NCBI GenBank assembly: GCA_022736715.1
Contig: DZDJ01000008.1
Coordinates: 1-64,000 of the forward strand
Reading direction: 5' to 3'
From: Edaphobacter aggregans
GTDB lineage: Bacteria; Acidobacteriota; Terriglobia; Terriglobales; Acidobacteriaceae
Length of the DNA: 64,000 nt
Shown here: piece after piece, positions 1 to 7,691 of the stretch
Position numbering within the stretch: position 1 is the first letter of the stretch
How the letters are laid out: every line of letters starts with the position of its first letter
The notes under the pieces: generated by a model
Seen by the model: only the letters and a program-made list of their open reading frames with translations
What the model was told of the DNA's origin: nothing
Databases searched by the model: none
Translations under genes and position numbers: made by a program

Positions 1-219
1 GCAAAGCGGCTTTTTGAAAAATTACTTGCATTAGGAAATGATGTGGGCCTGTTCGCGGAAGAGTACGATACGAAGTTGCAGAGGTTAGTAGGCAATTTCC
101 CGCAGGCGCTTTCGCATATTGCGTTGGTGCAGGCTGCGTTTTCTATTTCCGGAGTTCGCGGAAAACTGGCGGAAAACGGGCACGCCCCCGGGACACAGTC
201 AGTTGTGGAAGAAATATGA
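1..219 (+). CDS. GH15 glucoamylase-like protein, C-terminal end (partial)
   Basis: The window opens inside this gene, which reads in frame 1 to a TGA at 217-219, leaving 72 codons. The visible tail carries ALGNDVGLFAEEYD followed by VGNFPQALSHIALVQAA. That pattern is typical of the C-terminal part of the (alpha/alpha)6 barrel in glycoside hydrolase family 15 (glucoamylase or trehalase-like). The neighbours treY and treZ follow in the same direction, which fits a role in alpha-glucan breakdown. An ATGA sits on its stop codon (216-219) and would allow translational coupling to what follows. The N-terminus and main catalytic region lie outside the window, so the exact specificity is unknown. Confidence 0.75.
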   Translation, partial: AKRLFEKLLALGNDVGLFAEEYDTKLQRLVGNFPQALSHIALVQAAFSISGVRGKLAENGHAPGTQSVVEEI

Positions 220-257
220 GTGCAATTCCAGACACAGGAACAGCGTAGCGGGGTCGC

Positions 258-2906
258 ATGCAAAACCTTCCGTTTGCCACATATCGGCTTCAGCTACACG
301 CCGGATTTACTTTTGACGATGCTGCGCGACAGGTGGAGTATCTGCATGCGCTGGGAATTTCACATGTATATTGCTCGCCTTATCTGCAGGCCGCCAAGGG
401 AAGTAAGCATGGATATGATGTTGTAGACCATCACCGCGTGAATCGAGAGCTTGGTGGTGAAGAGGCCTTTCGCCGCTTTTGCGAGCAGCTGGAGACTAAT
501 CAACTCGGCCAGGTGCTGGATGTTGTTCCCAACCATATGTCGTTGGAGCATGACAATGAGTACTGGTGGGATGTATTGGAGAATGGCCCGTCAAGCCGGT
601 ATGCATCTTATTTTGATATTGATTGGCAGCCTTCAGAATCCAGCACGCGCGATCGTATTCTGGTGCCGATTCTGGGCGATCAATACGGCTATATTCTTGC
701 TGCCGGAGAAATTAAAGTGGTACGGAACGGCGCTAAATTTCTGGTGCAGTATGCTGAACACGACTATCCGGTTGCGCCGCGTTCTGTTCCGGCCTTTCTC
801 TCTCGTGCTGCAGAGAAAACAGACAATACAATTCTTGGATTCCTGGCCGATTCCTATTTGCGTTTGCCTTCCCCGGATTCAGTGGAGCGCACGGAAGTTC
901 TGATGCGGCATCGGGACAAGGCCGTCATCAACGGCTTGTTGGAAAAATTGTGCCAGGAAGACCCAGACTCTTTGCGCGCCATCGATGCTGCAATTGCTGA
1001 GTTGAATTCCGATATCAATGAGCTTGACAGTTTTCTGGAGCAGCAGAATTATCGGTTGGCATACTGGCGCATAGCCGGACAGGAGTTGAGCTACCGTCGC
1101 TTCTTTGATGTGAATACGCTGGTCGGTCTGCAGGTGGAGCGGGACTATGTTTTTGTAGAAACGCACGAACTCATTCTGAAGTTTCTGGCAGAGGGTGTGT
1201 TGGACGGATTGCGTATTGACCACCCGGACGGGTTGCGAAATCCGTTGGCGTATTTTCAGCGGCTGCGTCAGTTTGCTCCGGAGGCGTGGATTGTTGCGGA
1301 AAAAATTCTGGAGCCGGAAGAGCAACTGCCTGCGGCATGGCCGGTCCACGGGACAACCGGGTATGACTTTCTGAATAAGATGAATGGACTGCTTGTGCAG
1401 CCTTCTGGTCTTGCGGAGATTGATCGTATCTATACCGAATTTACGGGTCAGCCTACAAGCTATGCGGAGTTAGTACGGGAGCAAAAAATCCGCGTAATGC
1501 AGGAAGGGCTGGGCAGTGATGTAAATCGGCTGACAGCTTTCTTTGCTGAAATCTGCGCGACCAATCGAGAACAGCGAGACTACACGCGAACGGAGATTCG
1601 ACGCGCCATTCGAGAGGTTGCTGCGTGTTTTCCGGTGTATCGGACTTACGCAGTGGCAGCCTCTGGAGAAGTTTCCGAAGAGGATAAACTCCGCATTCTT
1701 ACTGCGATTGAGAACGCAAAGCAGAACCGTCAGGATATAGATGCTCGCTTGTTCGACTTTCTGTGCGATGTTTTATTGTTGCGCGTGCAAGGACGGCTGG
1801 AATCGGAATTTGTGATGCGGTTTCAGCAGTTCACAGGGCCGGTGATGGCCAAGGGGGTTGAGGACACCGTTTTCTATTGCTACAACCGACTTATTAGTTT
1901 GAACGAGGTTGGAGGAGATCCAAGCCGGTTAGGTGTCAGCGCAGAGGAGTTCCACCAGCACTGCAGGCAGATGCAGGAGGCACATCCTTATACCATGCTG
2001 ACGCTTTCCACGCACGATACAAAACGCAGTGAGGATGTACGCGCGCGGCTGCATGTGTTGACGGAAATCCCGGTGCGGTGGAGGATGGCGCTGCGCAAGT
2101 GGTCGCGCATGAATCAACGGTTCCGCATGGATGGAATGCCGGATGCCAATACGGAATATCTCTACTACCAGACGCTGGTGGGTGCATGGCCGATCGGACT
2201 GGATCGTATGTTGCCGTATATGCAGAAGGCGGTGCGCGAGGCCAAGCAGCAGACATCCTGGACGGCGCCAAATCTGGAATTTGAAGCAGCGCTGGACCAT
2301 TTCATTTTCTCCACCTTGGAGCACGCGCAATTTATGGAGGATGTGGAGCAATTTGTGAATCTTATCCTGCCTTCTGGCCGCATCAATTCCCTTAGCCAGA
2401 CGTTGATAAAGTACACCGCCCCTGGGGTGCCCGATCTTTATCAGGGAACCGAGATATGGGACCTGAGCTTGGTGGATCCGGACAACCGCCGCGATGTGGA
2501 TTATGGTCTACGCCAGGGTTTGCTTCAGGAAGTGAGAAATCTCTCTGTTGCAGAGATCATGCGACGAACAGAGGAAGGTCTACCAAAGTTGTGGACGATA
2601 TATTGCGCGCTGCAGGTACGCAAGGAGCGAAGATCTTCTTTCGGGAATGCGTCAAGCTATACACCTGTGCCAGGCACTGGCCCTAAAAAGGAGAATGTCA
2701 TTGCGTTTCTTCGCGGAGAAGATATTGCGGTCGTCGTTCCACGATGGCCACATGCGTTGGGAGGACGCTGGATCAATACATCGATTACGTTGCCCAAAGG
2801 AGAATGGGTGAACCGCATGACGAGCGGCCGCGTTCATGGTGGACAGGTGAAACTGCAAGCTGTTCTGGAAGGATTTCCGGTTGCATTACTGACCCGCGAA
2901 GGATGA
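258..2906 (+). CDS. treY: maltooligosyl trehalose synthase (TreY)
   Basis: The 882-residue GH13 enzyme isomerises the reducing-end alpha-1,4 bond of a maltodextrin to alpha,alpha-1,1, giving maltooligosyl trehalose. The N-terminus shows the TreY signature (ATYRLQLH, then GISHVYCSPYL and GSKHGYDVVDHHRVN). The barrel nucleophile region is GLRIDHPDG, with Asp321 as the likely nucleophile. Near the end APGVPDLYQGTE is the conserved TreY substrate-side motif. The length is slightly over 880 aa, within the family range. ATG 258 is used because an in-frame TAG at 246-248 blocks any earlier start. The gene is followed with ATGA overlap by treZ, so the pair forms the classic TreYZ route from glycogen to trehalose. 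Confidence 0.96.
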   Translation: MQNLPFATYRLQLHAGFTFDDAARQVEYLHALGISHVYCSPYLQAAKGSKHGYDVVDHHRVNRELGGEEAFRRFCEQLETNQLGQVLDVVPNHMSLEHDNEYWWDVLENGPSSRYASYFDIDWQPSESSTRDRILVPILGDQYGYILAAGEIKVVRNGAKFLVQYAEHDYPVAPRSVPAFLSRAAEKTDNTILGFLADSYLRLPSPDSVERTEVLMRHRDKAVINGLLEKLCQEDPDSLRAIDAAIAELNSDINELDSFLEQQNYRLAYWRIAGQELSYRRFFDVNTLVGLQVERDYVFVETHELILKFLAEGVLDGLRIDHPDGLRNPLAYFQRLRQFAPEAWIVAEKILEPEEQLPAAWPVHGTTGYDFLNKMNGLLVQPSGLAEIDRIYTEFTGQPTSYAELVREQKIRVMQEGLGSDVNRLTAFFAEICATNREQRDYTRTEIRRAIREVAACFPVYRTYAVAASGEVSEEDKLRILTAIENAKQNRQDIDARLFDFLCDVLLLRVQGRLESEFVMRFQQFTGPVMAKGVEDTVFYCYNRLISLNEVGGDPSRLGVSAEEFHQHCRQMQEAHPYTMLTLSTHDTKRSEDVRARLHVLTEIPVRWRMALRKWSRMNQRFRMDGMPDANTEYLYYQTLVGAWPIGLDRMLPYMQKAVREAKQQTSWTAPNLEFEAALDHFIFSTLEHAQFMEDVEQFVNLILPSGRINSLSQTLIKYTAPGVPDLYQGTEIWDLSLVDPDNRRDVDYGLRQGLLQEVRNLSVAEIMRRTEEGLPKLWTIYCALQVRKERRSSFGNASSYTPVPGTGPKKENVIAFLRGEDIAVVVPRWPHALGGRWINTSITLPKGEWVNRMTSGRVHGGQVKLQAVLEGFPVALLTREG

Positions 2907-4645
2907 CACGGATGCATCAATTTGCAGTTTGGGCACCGCTGGCGAAATCGGTTTCTGTAAAAGCAGATGGTGTGCTGCGCGGAATGTCTGCGGCGCCTGG
3001 TGGCTGGTGGCATTTCTCTTGTGCGGAAGCGGCGCATGGGACCAGATATTCTTTTGTGCTCGACGATGGCGATGCCGCATATCCGGACCCTCGTTCGCTC
3101 TGGCAGCCGGATGGTGTGCATGCCGCCTCCTGTGTCTACGATCACATGCGCTTTACCTGGACGGACGATGACTGGCAGGCTCCGCCATTGTCAAGCGCAA
3201 TACTATATGAATTACATGTTGGTACTTTCACCGCGGAAGGCACATTGGATGCGGCCATCGGCCGGTTGGATCATCTGCGAGCGACTGGAGTTACACATGT
3301 GGAACTGATGCCGGTGGCGGCCTTCGATGGCAATCACGGTTGGGGATACGATGGCGTGGCGCTCTTTGCGGCGCATGAGCCGTACGGTGGCCCCGATGCG
3401 TTGAAGCGGTTCGTGGATGCGTGCCATGCCCGTGGGCTGGCGGTTCTGCTGGATGTGGTGTACAACCACTTCGGGCCTTCTGGAAATTACAGCACAAAAT
3501 TTGCTCCGTATCTTACGCAGAGCCATGTCACGCCGTGGGGCGGCGCCGTGAATCTGGAGGGTGCTGGCAGCGATGAGGTACGGCGCTTCTACTGCGACAA
3601 TGCTTTGTCCTGGTTGCGGGATTATCATCTGGATGGTCTGCGCCTGGATGCGGTGCATGCGTTTGTCGATCGCTCCGCAACGCATTTTCTGGAGCAGCTC
3701 TCTGCCGAAGTAGAAGTGCTGGCGGCGCAGTTGGGGCGTCATCTGGTTTTGATTGCCGAGAGTGATTTGAATGATCCTCGTATTGTGACGCCACGCGCTG
3801 CAGGCGGCTACGGCATGGATGCGCAATGGAGTGATGATTTCCATCATGCGCTTTTCTCGCTGTTGACCGGCGAGAGCCAAGGATATTACAAGGATTTTGG
3901 CCGGCTGGAGCAGTTAGCGAAAGCATTGACCAGCAATTTTGTTCTTGATGGAACATACTCGCCCTATCGAGACCGTTTGCACGGCCGCCCGGCAACGCAT
4001 CTCTGCTCGCATCGTTTTCTTGGGTACATTCAGAACCATGACCAGGTAGGCAACCGTGCGCAGGGCGACCGCTTGTATCCGATGGTCAGCATGGAGAAGG
4101 CCATGGTGGGGGCCGCGCTGGTGCTGACTGCTCCGTTTGTGCCGATGATTCTTATGGGCGAAGAATTTGCTGCTTCAACACCGTTTCAATACTTTGCCGA
4201 TCATCAGGACCAGCAACTGGCGCGGGCTGTTTCAGAAGGACGGCGGAAAGAATTTGCTGCTTTCGGCTGGCGGCAGGACGAAGTTCCTGATCCGGAAAAT
4301 GAAGAAACTTTTCTGCGCTGCAAGCTGAATTGGACAGAGATGGAAAAGCCGCCGCACGCAGAGATGTTGCAGTGGTACACACAATTAATTCATCTGCGCC
4401 GCACAACGCCTGACCTGAACAATGGGCAGCCGCAGCACTGTAAAGTTCAATTCGACGAGCAGGGGCAATACCTGGAGATGCGGCGTGGTTCCATCCGCGC
4501 AATCTTCAATTTTTCCCGTAAAAAGCAATTGTTGCCTGCGGGCAATAGTGCGGAGCTGCTGCTTGCGTCTGTCGACAGCGTGCGCCGTACAGGCTCTTTG
4601 CTGGTGATTCCGCCCGATGCGGTGGCAATTTTGCGCGAGCGCTGA
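2903..4645 (+). CDS. treZ: malto-oligosyltrehalose trehalohydrolase (TreZ)
   Basis: This GH13 enzyme releases free trehalose from maltooligosyl trehalose, the product of TreY. The start was placed at ATG 2903, which overlaps the treY stop as ATGA. It gives MTRMHQFAVWAPLA, the expected start of the N-terminal E-set/CBM48 domain, and a 580-residue protein of normal family length. The open frame continues upstream to 2744, but that part lies inside treY. The barrel shows VVYNHFGPSGNY, GLRLDAVHAF (nucleophile Asp249), LIAESDLNDPR (acid/base Glu286) and FLGYIQNHDQVGNR. It ends 6 bp before the convergent FUSC gene, with no obvious terminator between them. Confidence 0.96.
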   Translation: MTRMHQFAVWAPLAKSVSVKADGVLRGMSAAPGGWWHFSCAEAAHGTRYSFVLDDGDAAYPDPRSLWQPDGVHAASCVYDHMRFTWTDDDWQAPPLSSAILYELHVGTFTAEGTLDAAIGRLDHLRATGVTHVELMPVAAFDGNHGWGYDGVALFAAHEPYGGPDALKRFVDACHARGLAVLLDVVYNHFGPSGNYSTKFAPYLTQSHVTPWGGAVNLEGAGSDEVRRFYCDNALSWLRDYHLDGLRLDAVHAFVDRSATHFLEQLSAEVEVLAAQLGRHLVLIAESDLNDPRIVTPRAAGGYGMDAQWSDDFHHALFSLLTGESQGYYKDFGRLEQLAKALTSNFVLDGTYSPYRDRLHGRPATHLCSHRFLGYIQNHDQVGNRAQGDRLYPMVSMEKAMVGAALVLTAPFVPMILMGEEFAASTPFQYFADHQDQQLARAVSEGRRKEFAAFGWRQDEVPDPENEETFLRCKLNWTEMEKPPHAEMLQWYTQLIHLRRTTPDLNNGQPQHCKVQFDEQGQYLEMRRGSIRAIFNFSRKKQLLPAGNSAELLLASVDSVRRTGSLLVIPPDAVAILRER

Positions 4646-4651
4646 ATCGGA

Positions 4652-5143
4652 TTATGTTGCCGCGCGGGAACCGGGCCACACTGTGAGGGAGACGATCAGG
4701 CCCACCACAATGCCCATGCTCACTTCCAGAAATCGTGCAAGCGCTACGTGCCACGCGGGTCCAGTATGTTGGATGAGGACAATGATGGTGACGGTTACGC
4801 CGGCCAGACGCCCGGCATTCTGTAAGCCAAGCAGCCCGCAGAGCAGCATTGCGATCAGCACAGCGGTGGCATAGGCATACACATGCTGTGCCCAGAAGAA
4901 GGTCGTGGCCCAGGCAACGATGGCTCCGATCGTCGTCCCAACCAGCCGGTCGCGCGAGGCTGTCAGCGTAGCGCCAACTTCCGATTGCATGACGACAATG
5001 GCGCTCACCGCGGCCCAGTATCCCTCTGCCAGGCCAAGCCGGCGGGTGGCCCAATAGCAGAAGCCCGCAGCCAGAGCAGTTTTGATTCCCTGTTTCCAGT
5101 GCAGCCGCTGCAGAAATTTTGTCCATCGGTCTGTAGCCATCAT
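4652..5143 (-). CDS. FUSC-family small inner-membrane protein
   Basis: A 163-residue hydrophobic protein with about five predicted membrane segments. The stretch GLAEGYWAAVSAIVVMQSEV followed by ASRDRLVGTTIGAIVAW is the hallmark of the FUSC (fusaric acid resistance / aromatic acid exporter) N-terminal half. Only one membrane half is present and there is no C-terminal cytosolic domain, so it is much shorter than AaeB-type exporters. The start was set at the first of two adjacent ATG codons, preceded by AAGAGGAATTCC. Longer upstream in-frame ATGs have no ribosome binding site. It is transcribed divergently from era. The substrate is unknown; it may act as a homo-oligomer. Confidence 0.75.
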   Translation of the reverse strand: MMATDRWTKFLQRLHWKQGIKTALAAGFCYWATRRLGLAEGYWAAVSAIVVMQSEVGATLTASRDRLVGTTIGAIVAWATTFFWAQHVYAYATAVLIAMLLCGLLGLQNAGRLAGVTVTIIVLIQHTGPAWHVALARFLEVSMGIVVGLIVSLTVWPGSRAAT

Positions 5144-5241
5144 GGAATTCCTCTTGAACTGCATGATAATGGTCACGCCTGTGAGAAACCTCTTGCAGAA
5201 GCCGCCTCCGCCGCGGCGTGGACAGCATACAATGGAAAACG

Positions 5242-6297
5242 ATGCCTTTTCGTTCCGGATTCGTCTCCATCTTGGGCCGCCCCAACGCGGGCAAGTCCAC
5301 GCTGCTCAACGCTCTTATAGGGGAGAAAGTGGCGATTGTCACGCACAAGCCGCAAACCACGCGCAACCGCATTCATGGTGTGCTGGAGGTTGCGGCGAAA
5401 AAGAAGGAGAAAAAGCAGCCGGGCCATCCTGCGGCGCAGATTGTTTTTGTTGATACTCCCGGTGTGCACAAGCCAGACACGCAGCTCGACAAGCGCATGA
5501 TGCAGGAAGTATATGATGCGCTGGAGTCGCGAGATGCAGTGCTGTTCATTGTGGATGCAACACATCGCATGCCGAAGCTGGACACCAATGCCGAACCAAT
5601 GGTGAAGCCATTCAATAAAAGCCGTGTGCAGCTTTCCAGGGCAGAAGATGACTTTGTGTTGCAACTGGTGCGCAAGCTCGACTGTCCTGTTTTTCTGGTG
5701 TTGAACAAGATCGATGCGGTAAAGAAAGAGGACCTGCTGCCGCTGATTGCGCACTGGTCCTCGCTGCATCCCTTTGCGGCGGTGGTTCCAATCTCAGCGC
5801 GTAAAAAGCAGGGGCTCGACTTGCTGGTGGAAAAACTGGTGGCGCAGCTTCCGGAAGGACAACGGTATTATCCAAAGCACCAGCATACTGACCAGCCAGA
5901 GCGCTTTCTGGTGGCGGAACTCATCCGCGAAAAAGTGCTGCTCCTGACTGGCGAGGAAGTTCCATATGCGACCGCGGTTGTGGTGGAGAAATTTGAAGAG
6001 CCTGCCGAACCAACGAAAAAGGTTGGCGGCAAACTGCCGGTTACGCGCATCTCTGCGGCCATCTACTGCGAGCGCACCGGACAGAAGGCCATCCTGATTG
6101 GCAAAGGTGGCGAGATGTTGAAGAGGATCGGCACGATGGCCCGTAAAGAGATTGAATCTCTTCTGGGCACGCGCGTCTTTCTGGAGCTGTTTGTGAAGGT
6201 GCAGGAAGACTGGCGCAGCTCCCGCGGATTTGTTGAGGACCTGGACTGGCGCAAGCAACTGGAAGAGATGGCCATCCGCCAAAATTTAGAAGAATAA
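5242..6297 (+). CDS. era: GTPase Era
   Basis: Era is the GTPase that binds the 3' end of 16S rRNA and assists 30S maturation at the membrane. The G1 motif is GRPNAGKST (about residues 12-20), G3 is DTPG, and G4 is NKIDA. A C-terminal KH domain contains GQKAILIGKGGEMLKRIG and ends with DWRSSRGFVEDLDW. At 351 residues it is about 50 longer than E. coli Era. The excess lies in two charged insertions inside the G domain: one Lys-rich (around KKKEKKQPGHPAAQ) before G3, and one after RMPKLDTNAEPMV before G4. The start at 5242 (MPFRSGF) fits the family; an in-frame GTG at 5218 adds 8 residues and is less likely. A strong hairpin follows the stop. Confidence 0.95.
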   Translation: MPFRSGFVSILGRPNAGKSTLLNALIGEKVAIVTHKPQTTRNRIHGVLEVAAKKKEKKQPGHPAAQIVFVDTPGVHKPDTQLDKRMMQEVYDALESRDAVLFIVDATHRMPKLDTNAEPMVKPFNKSRVQLSRAEDDFVLQLVRKLDCPVFLVLNKIDAVKKEDLLPLIAHWSSLHPFAAVVPISARKKQGLDLLVEKLVAQLPEGQRYYPKHQHTDQPERFLVAELIREKVLLLTGEEVPYATAVVVEKFEEPAEPTKKVGGKLPVTRISAAIYCERTGQKAILIGKGGEMLKRIGTMARKEIESLLGTRVFLELFVKVQEDWRSSRGFVEDLDWRKQLEEMAIRQNLEE

Positions 6298-6301
6298 TCT
6301 G

Positions 6302-6332
6302 CTGCTGCTGCCTGCGTCGCAGGCAGCAGCAG
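6302..6332. terminator. bidirectional hairpin between era and ntrX
   Basis: A 14-bp perfect stem (CTGCTGCTGCCTGC / GCAGGCAGCAGCAG) with a 3-nt loop fills the 35-bp gap between the convergent stops of era (6297) and the NtrX-type regulator (6333). There is no long T-tract on either side, so its efficiency as an intrinsic terminator is uncertain. Confidence 0.6.
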
Positions 6333-7691
6333 TTACTCCTTTATGCTGATGCCAAGCGCCTTCATCTTGCGGTAAAGATGGCTGCGTTCCAGTCCCAGCA
6401 CTTCTGCCGTGCGGCTCACGTTGCCGTGGCACTCTTCCATCTTCTTCAGAATGTAGTCGCGCTCGTAGGCCTCGCGCGCCTGCTGCAGCGTGGTGAACTC
6501 TTCATTTCTGCGCCCCGCTGCTCCGCGAAAGACGAGCATGGGCAGATGTTTACGCTCGATGCGCATCACCTTGGGGTTCAGGATCAGGATGCGCTCCATC
6601 AGATTGCGCAGTTCGCGGATGTTGCCCGGCCAGTGATATTGCTTCAGCGCGGCCAGCGCTTCTTCCGTCAGGTCAATCCTGGGCCGCGCATACTGTGGCC
6701 CAAACTCTGCCAGAAACTCGCGCACCAGCAGCACTATATCTTCCTTGCGATCGCGCAAGGGCGGAACATAGAAGGGAATTACGTTCAGGCGATAGAACAG
6801 GTCTTCGCGGAAATTGCCGCGCGCAATCTCCTCTTCCAGATTTTTGTTGGTGGCCGCAATTACGCGCACATCTACGTGGGTTGGATGCGCCGCGCCAACC
6901 GGTGTAAAACGCTGCTCATCGAGGGCGCGCAGCACCTTGGCCTGGGTCTTCAGGCTCATATCGCCCACCTCATCCAGAAAAAGCGTCCCTCCATCGGCAC
7001 GTTCAAACGTGCCGCGCTTTTCTGCCGGGCCGCCGGGAACAGCGCCGTGACGATGGCCAAACAGTTCGCTTTCAATGAAGTCTTCCGGAATCGCAGCACA
7101 GTTCAGCTCTACAAAGACGCGGTCCTTGCGCAGGCTCTCCGCATGCATGGTGCGGGCAATTAATTCCTTGCCTGTGCCAGACTCGCCGTAGATCAGCACG
7201 CGGCCATTGGTGGGCGCCATCAGCCGGATCTGCTGGCGCAGTGCCTTCATGGGAACGCTTTCGCCGGTCACGTTGGCGCGCTCCACCAGTTGCCGCTTGA
7301 ACTCCTGGTTCTCCAGCCGCATCTGGCGCGCCTGCGCGGCATTTTTCAGCAGAATCAGCGTCCGCTCCAGCGAGAGCGGCTTTTCCAGAAAGTCGTAGGC
7401 GCCCAGTTTGGTGGCGCGCACTGCTGTCTCAATGGTGCCGTGGCCAGAGATGATGATGACTTCCGGAACATGGTCGCTGGCGAAGTTGCGAATCTCTGCC
7501 AGCGTCTCCAGCCCATCGCCGTCCGGCAGCCAGATGTCCAGCAGCACTACATCGTATTCGGCGTCGCGCAGCAGCTCCAGCGCTTCCGTTGCCGTTCCGC
7601 TGGTGGTAACACAGTAGCCCTCTTCCTGTAGAATGCCCTCGAGCGATGAGCGAATCTCAGCTTCATCGTCCACTATCAGCACGTGCTTCAT
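6333..7691 (-). CDS. ntrX: NtrX-type sigma-54-class response regulator
   Basis: A 452-residue regulator with three domains. The receiver (1-120) has acidic pocket D8/D9 and phospho-acceptor D52 in LLDIWLPDGDG. The central AAA+ ATPase has Walker A GESGTGKE (169-176) and GGTLFLDEVGD as Walker B. A Fis-type helix-turn-helix lies at the C-terminus (GNVSRTAEVLGLERSHLYRK). It overlaps the upstream kinase gene by 4 bp (ATGA), so the two are co-translated. The loop that normally reads GAFTGA and contacts sigma-54 reads GAVPGG here (216-221), followed by PAEKRG. That departure makes sigma-54 activation uncertain. By homology it responds to nitrogen or redox state, but no target is visible. Confidence 0.88.
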   Translation of the reverse strand: MKHVLIVDDEAEIRSSLEGILQEEGYCVTTSGTATEALELLRDAEYDVVLLDIWLPDGDGLETLAEIRNFASDHVPEVIIISGHGTIETAVRATKLGAYDFLEKPLSLERTLILLKNAAQARQMRLENQEFKRQLVERANVTGESVPMKALRQQIRLMAPTNGRVLIYGESGTGKELIARTMHAESLRKDRVFVELNCAAIPEDFIESELFGHRHGAVPGGPAEKRGTFERADGGTLFLDEVGDMSLKTQAKVLRALDEQRFTPVGAAHPTHVDVRVIAATNKNLEEEIARGNFREDLFYRLNVIPFYVPPLRDRKEDIVLLVREFLAEFGPQYARPRIDLTEEALAALKQYHWPGNIRELRNLMERILILNPKVMRIERKHLPMLVFRGAAGRRNEEFTTLQQAREAYERDYILKKMEECHGNVSRTAEVLGLERSHLYRKMKALGISIKE

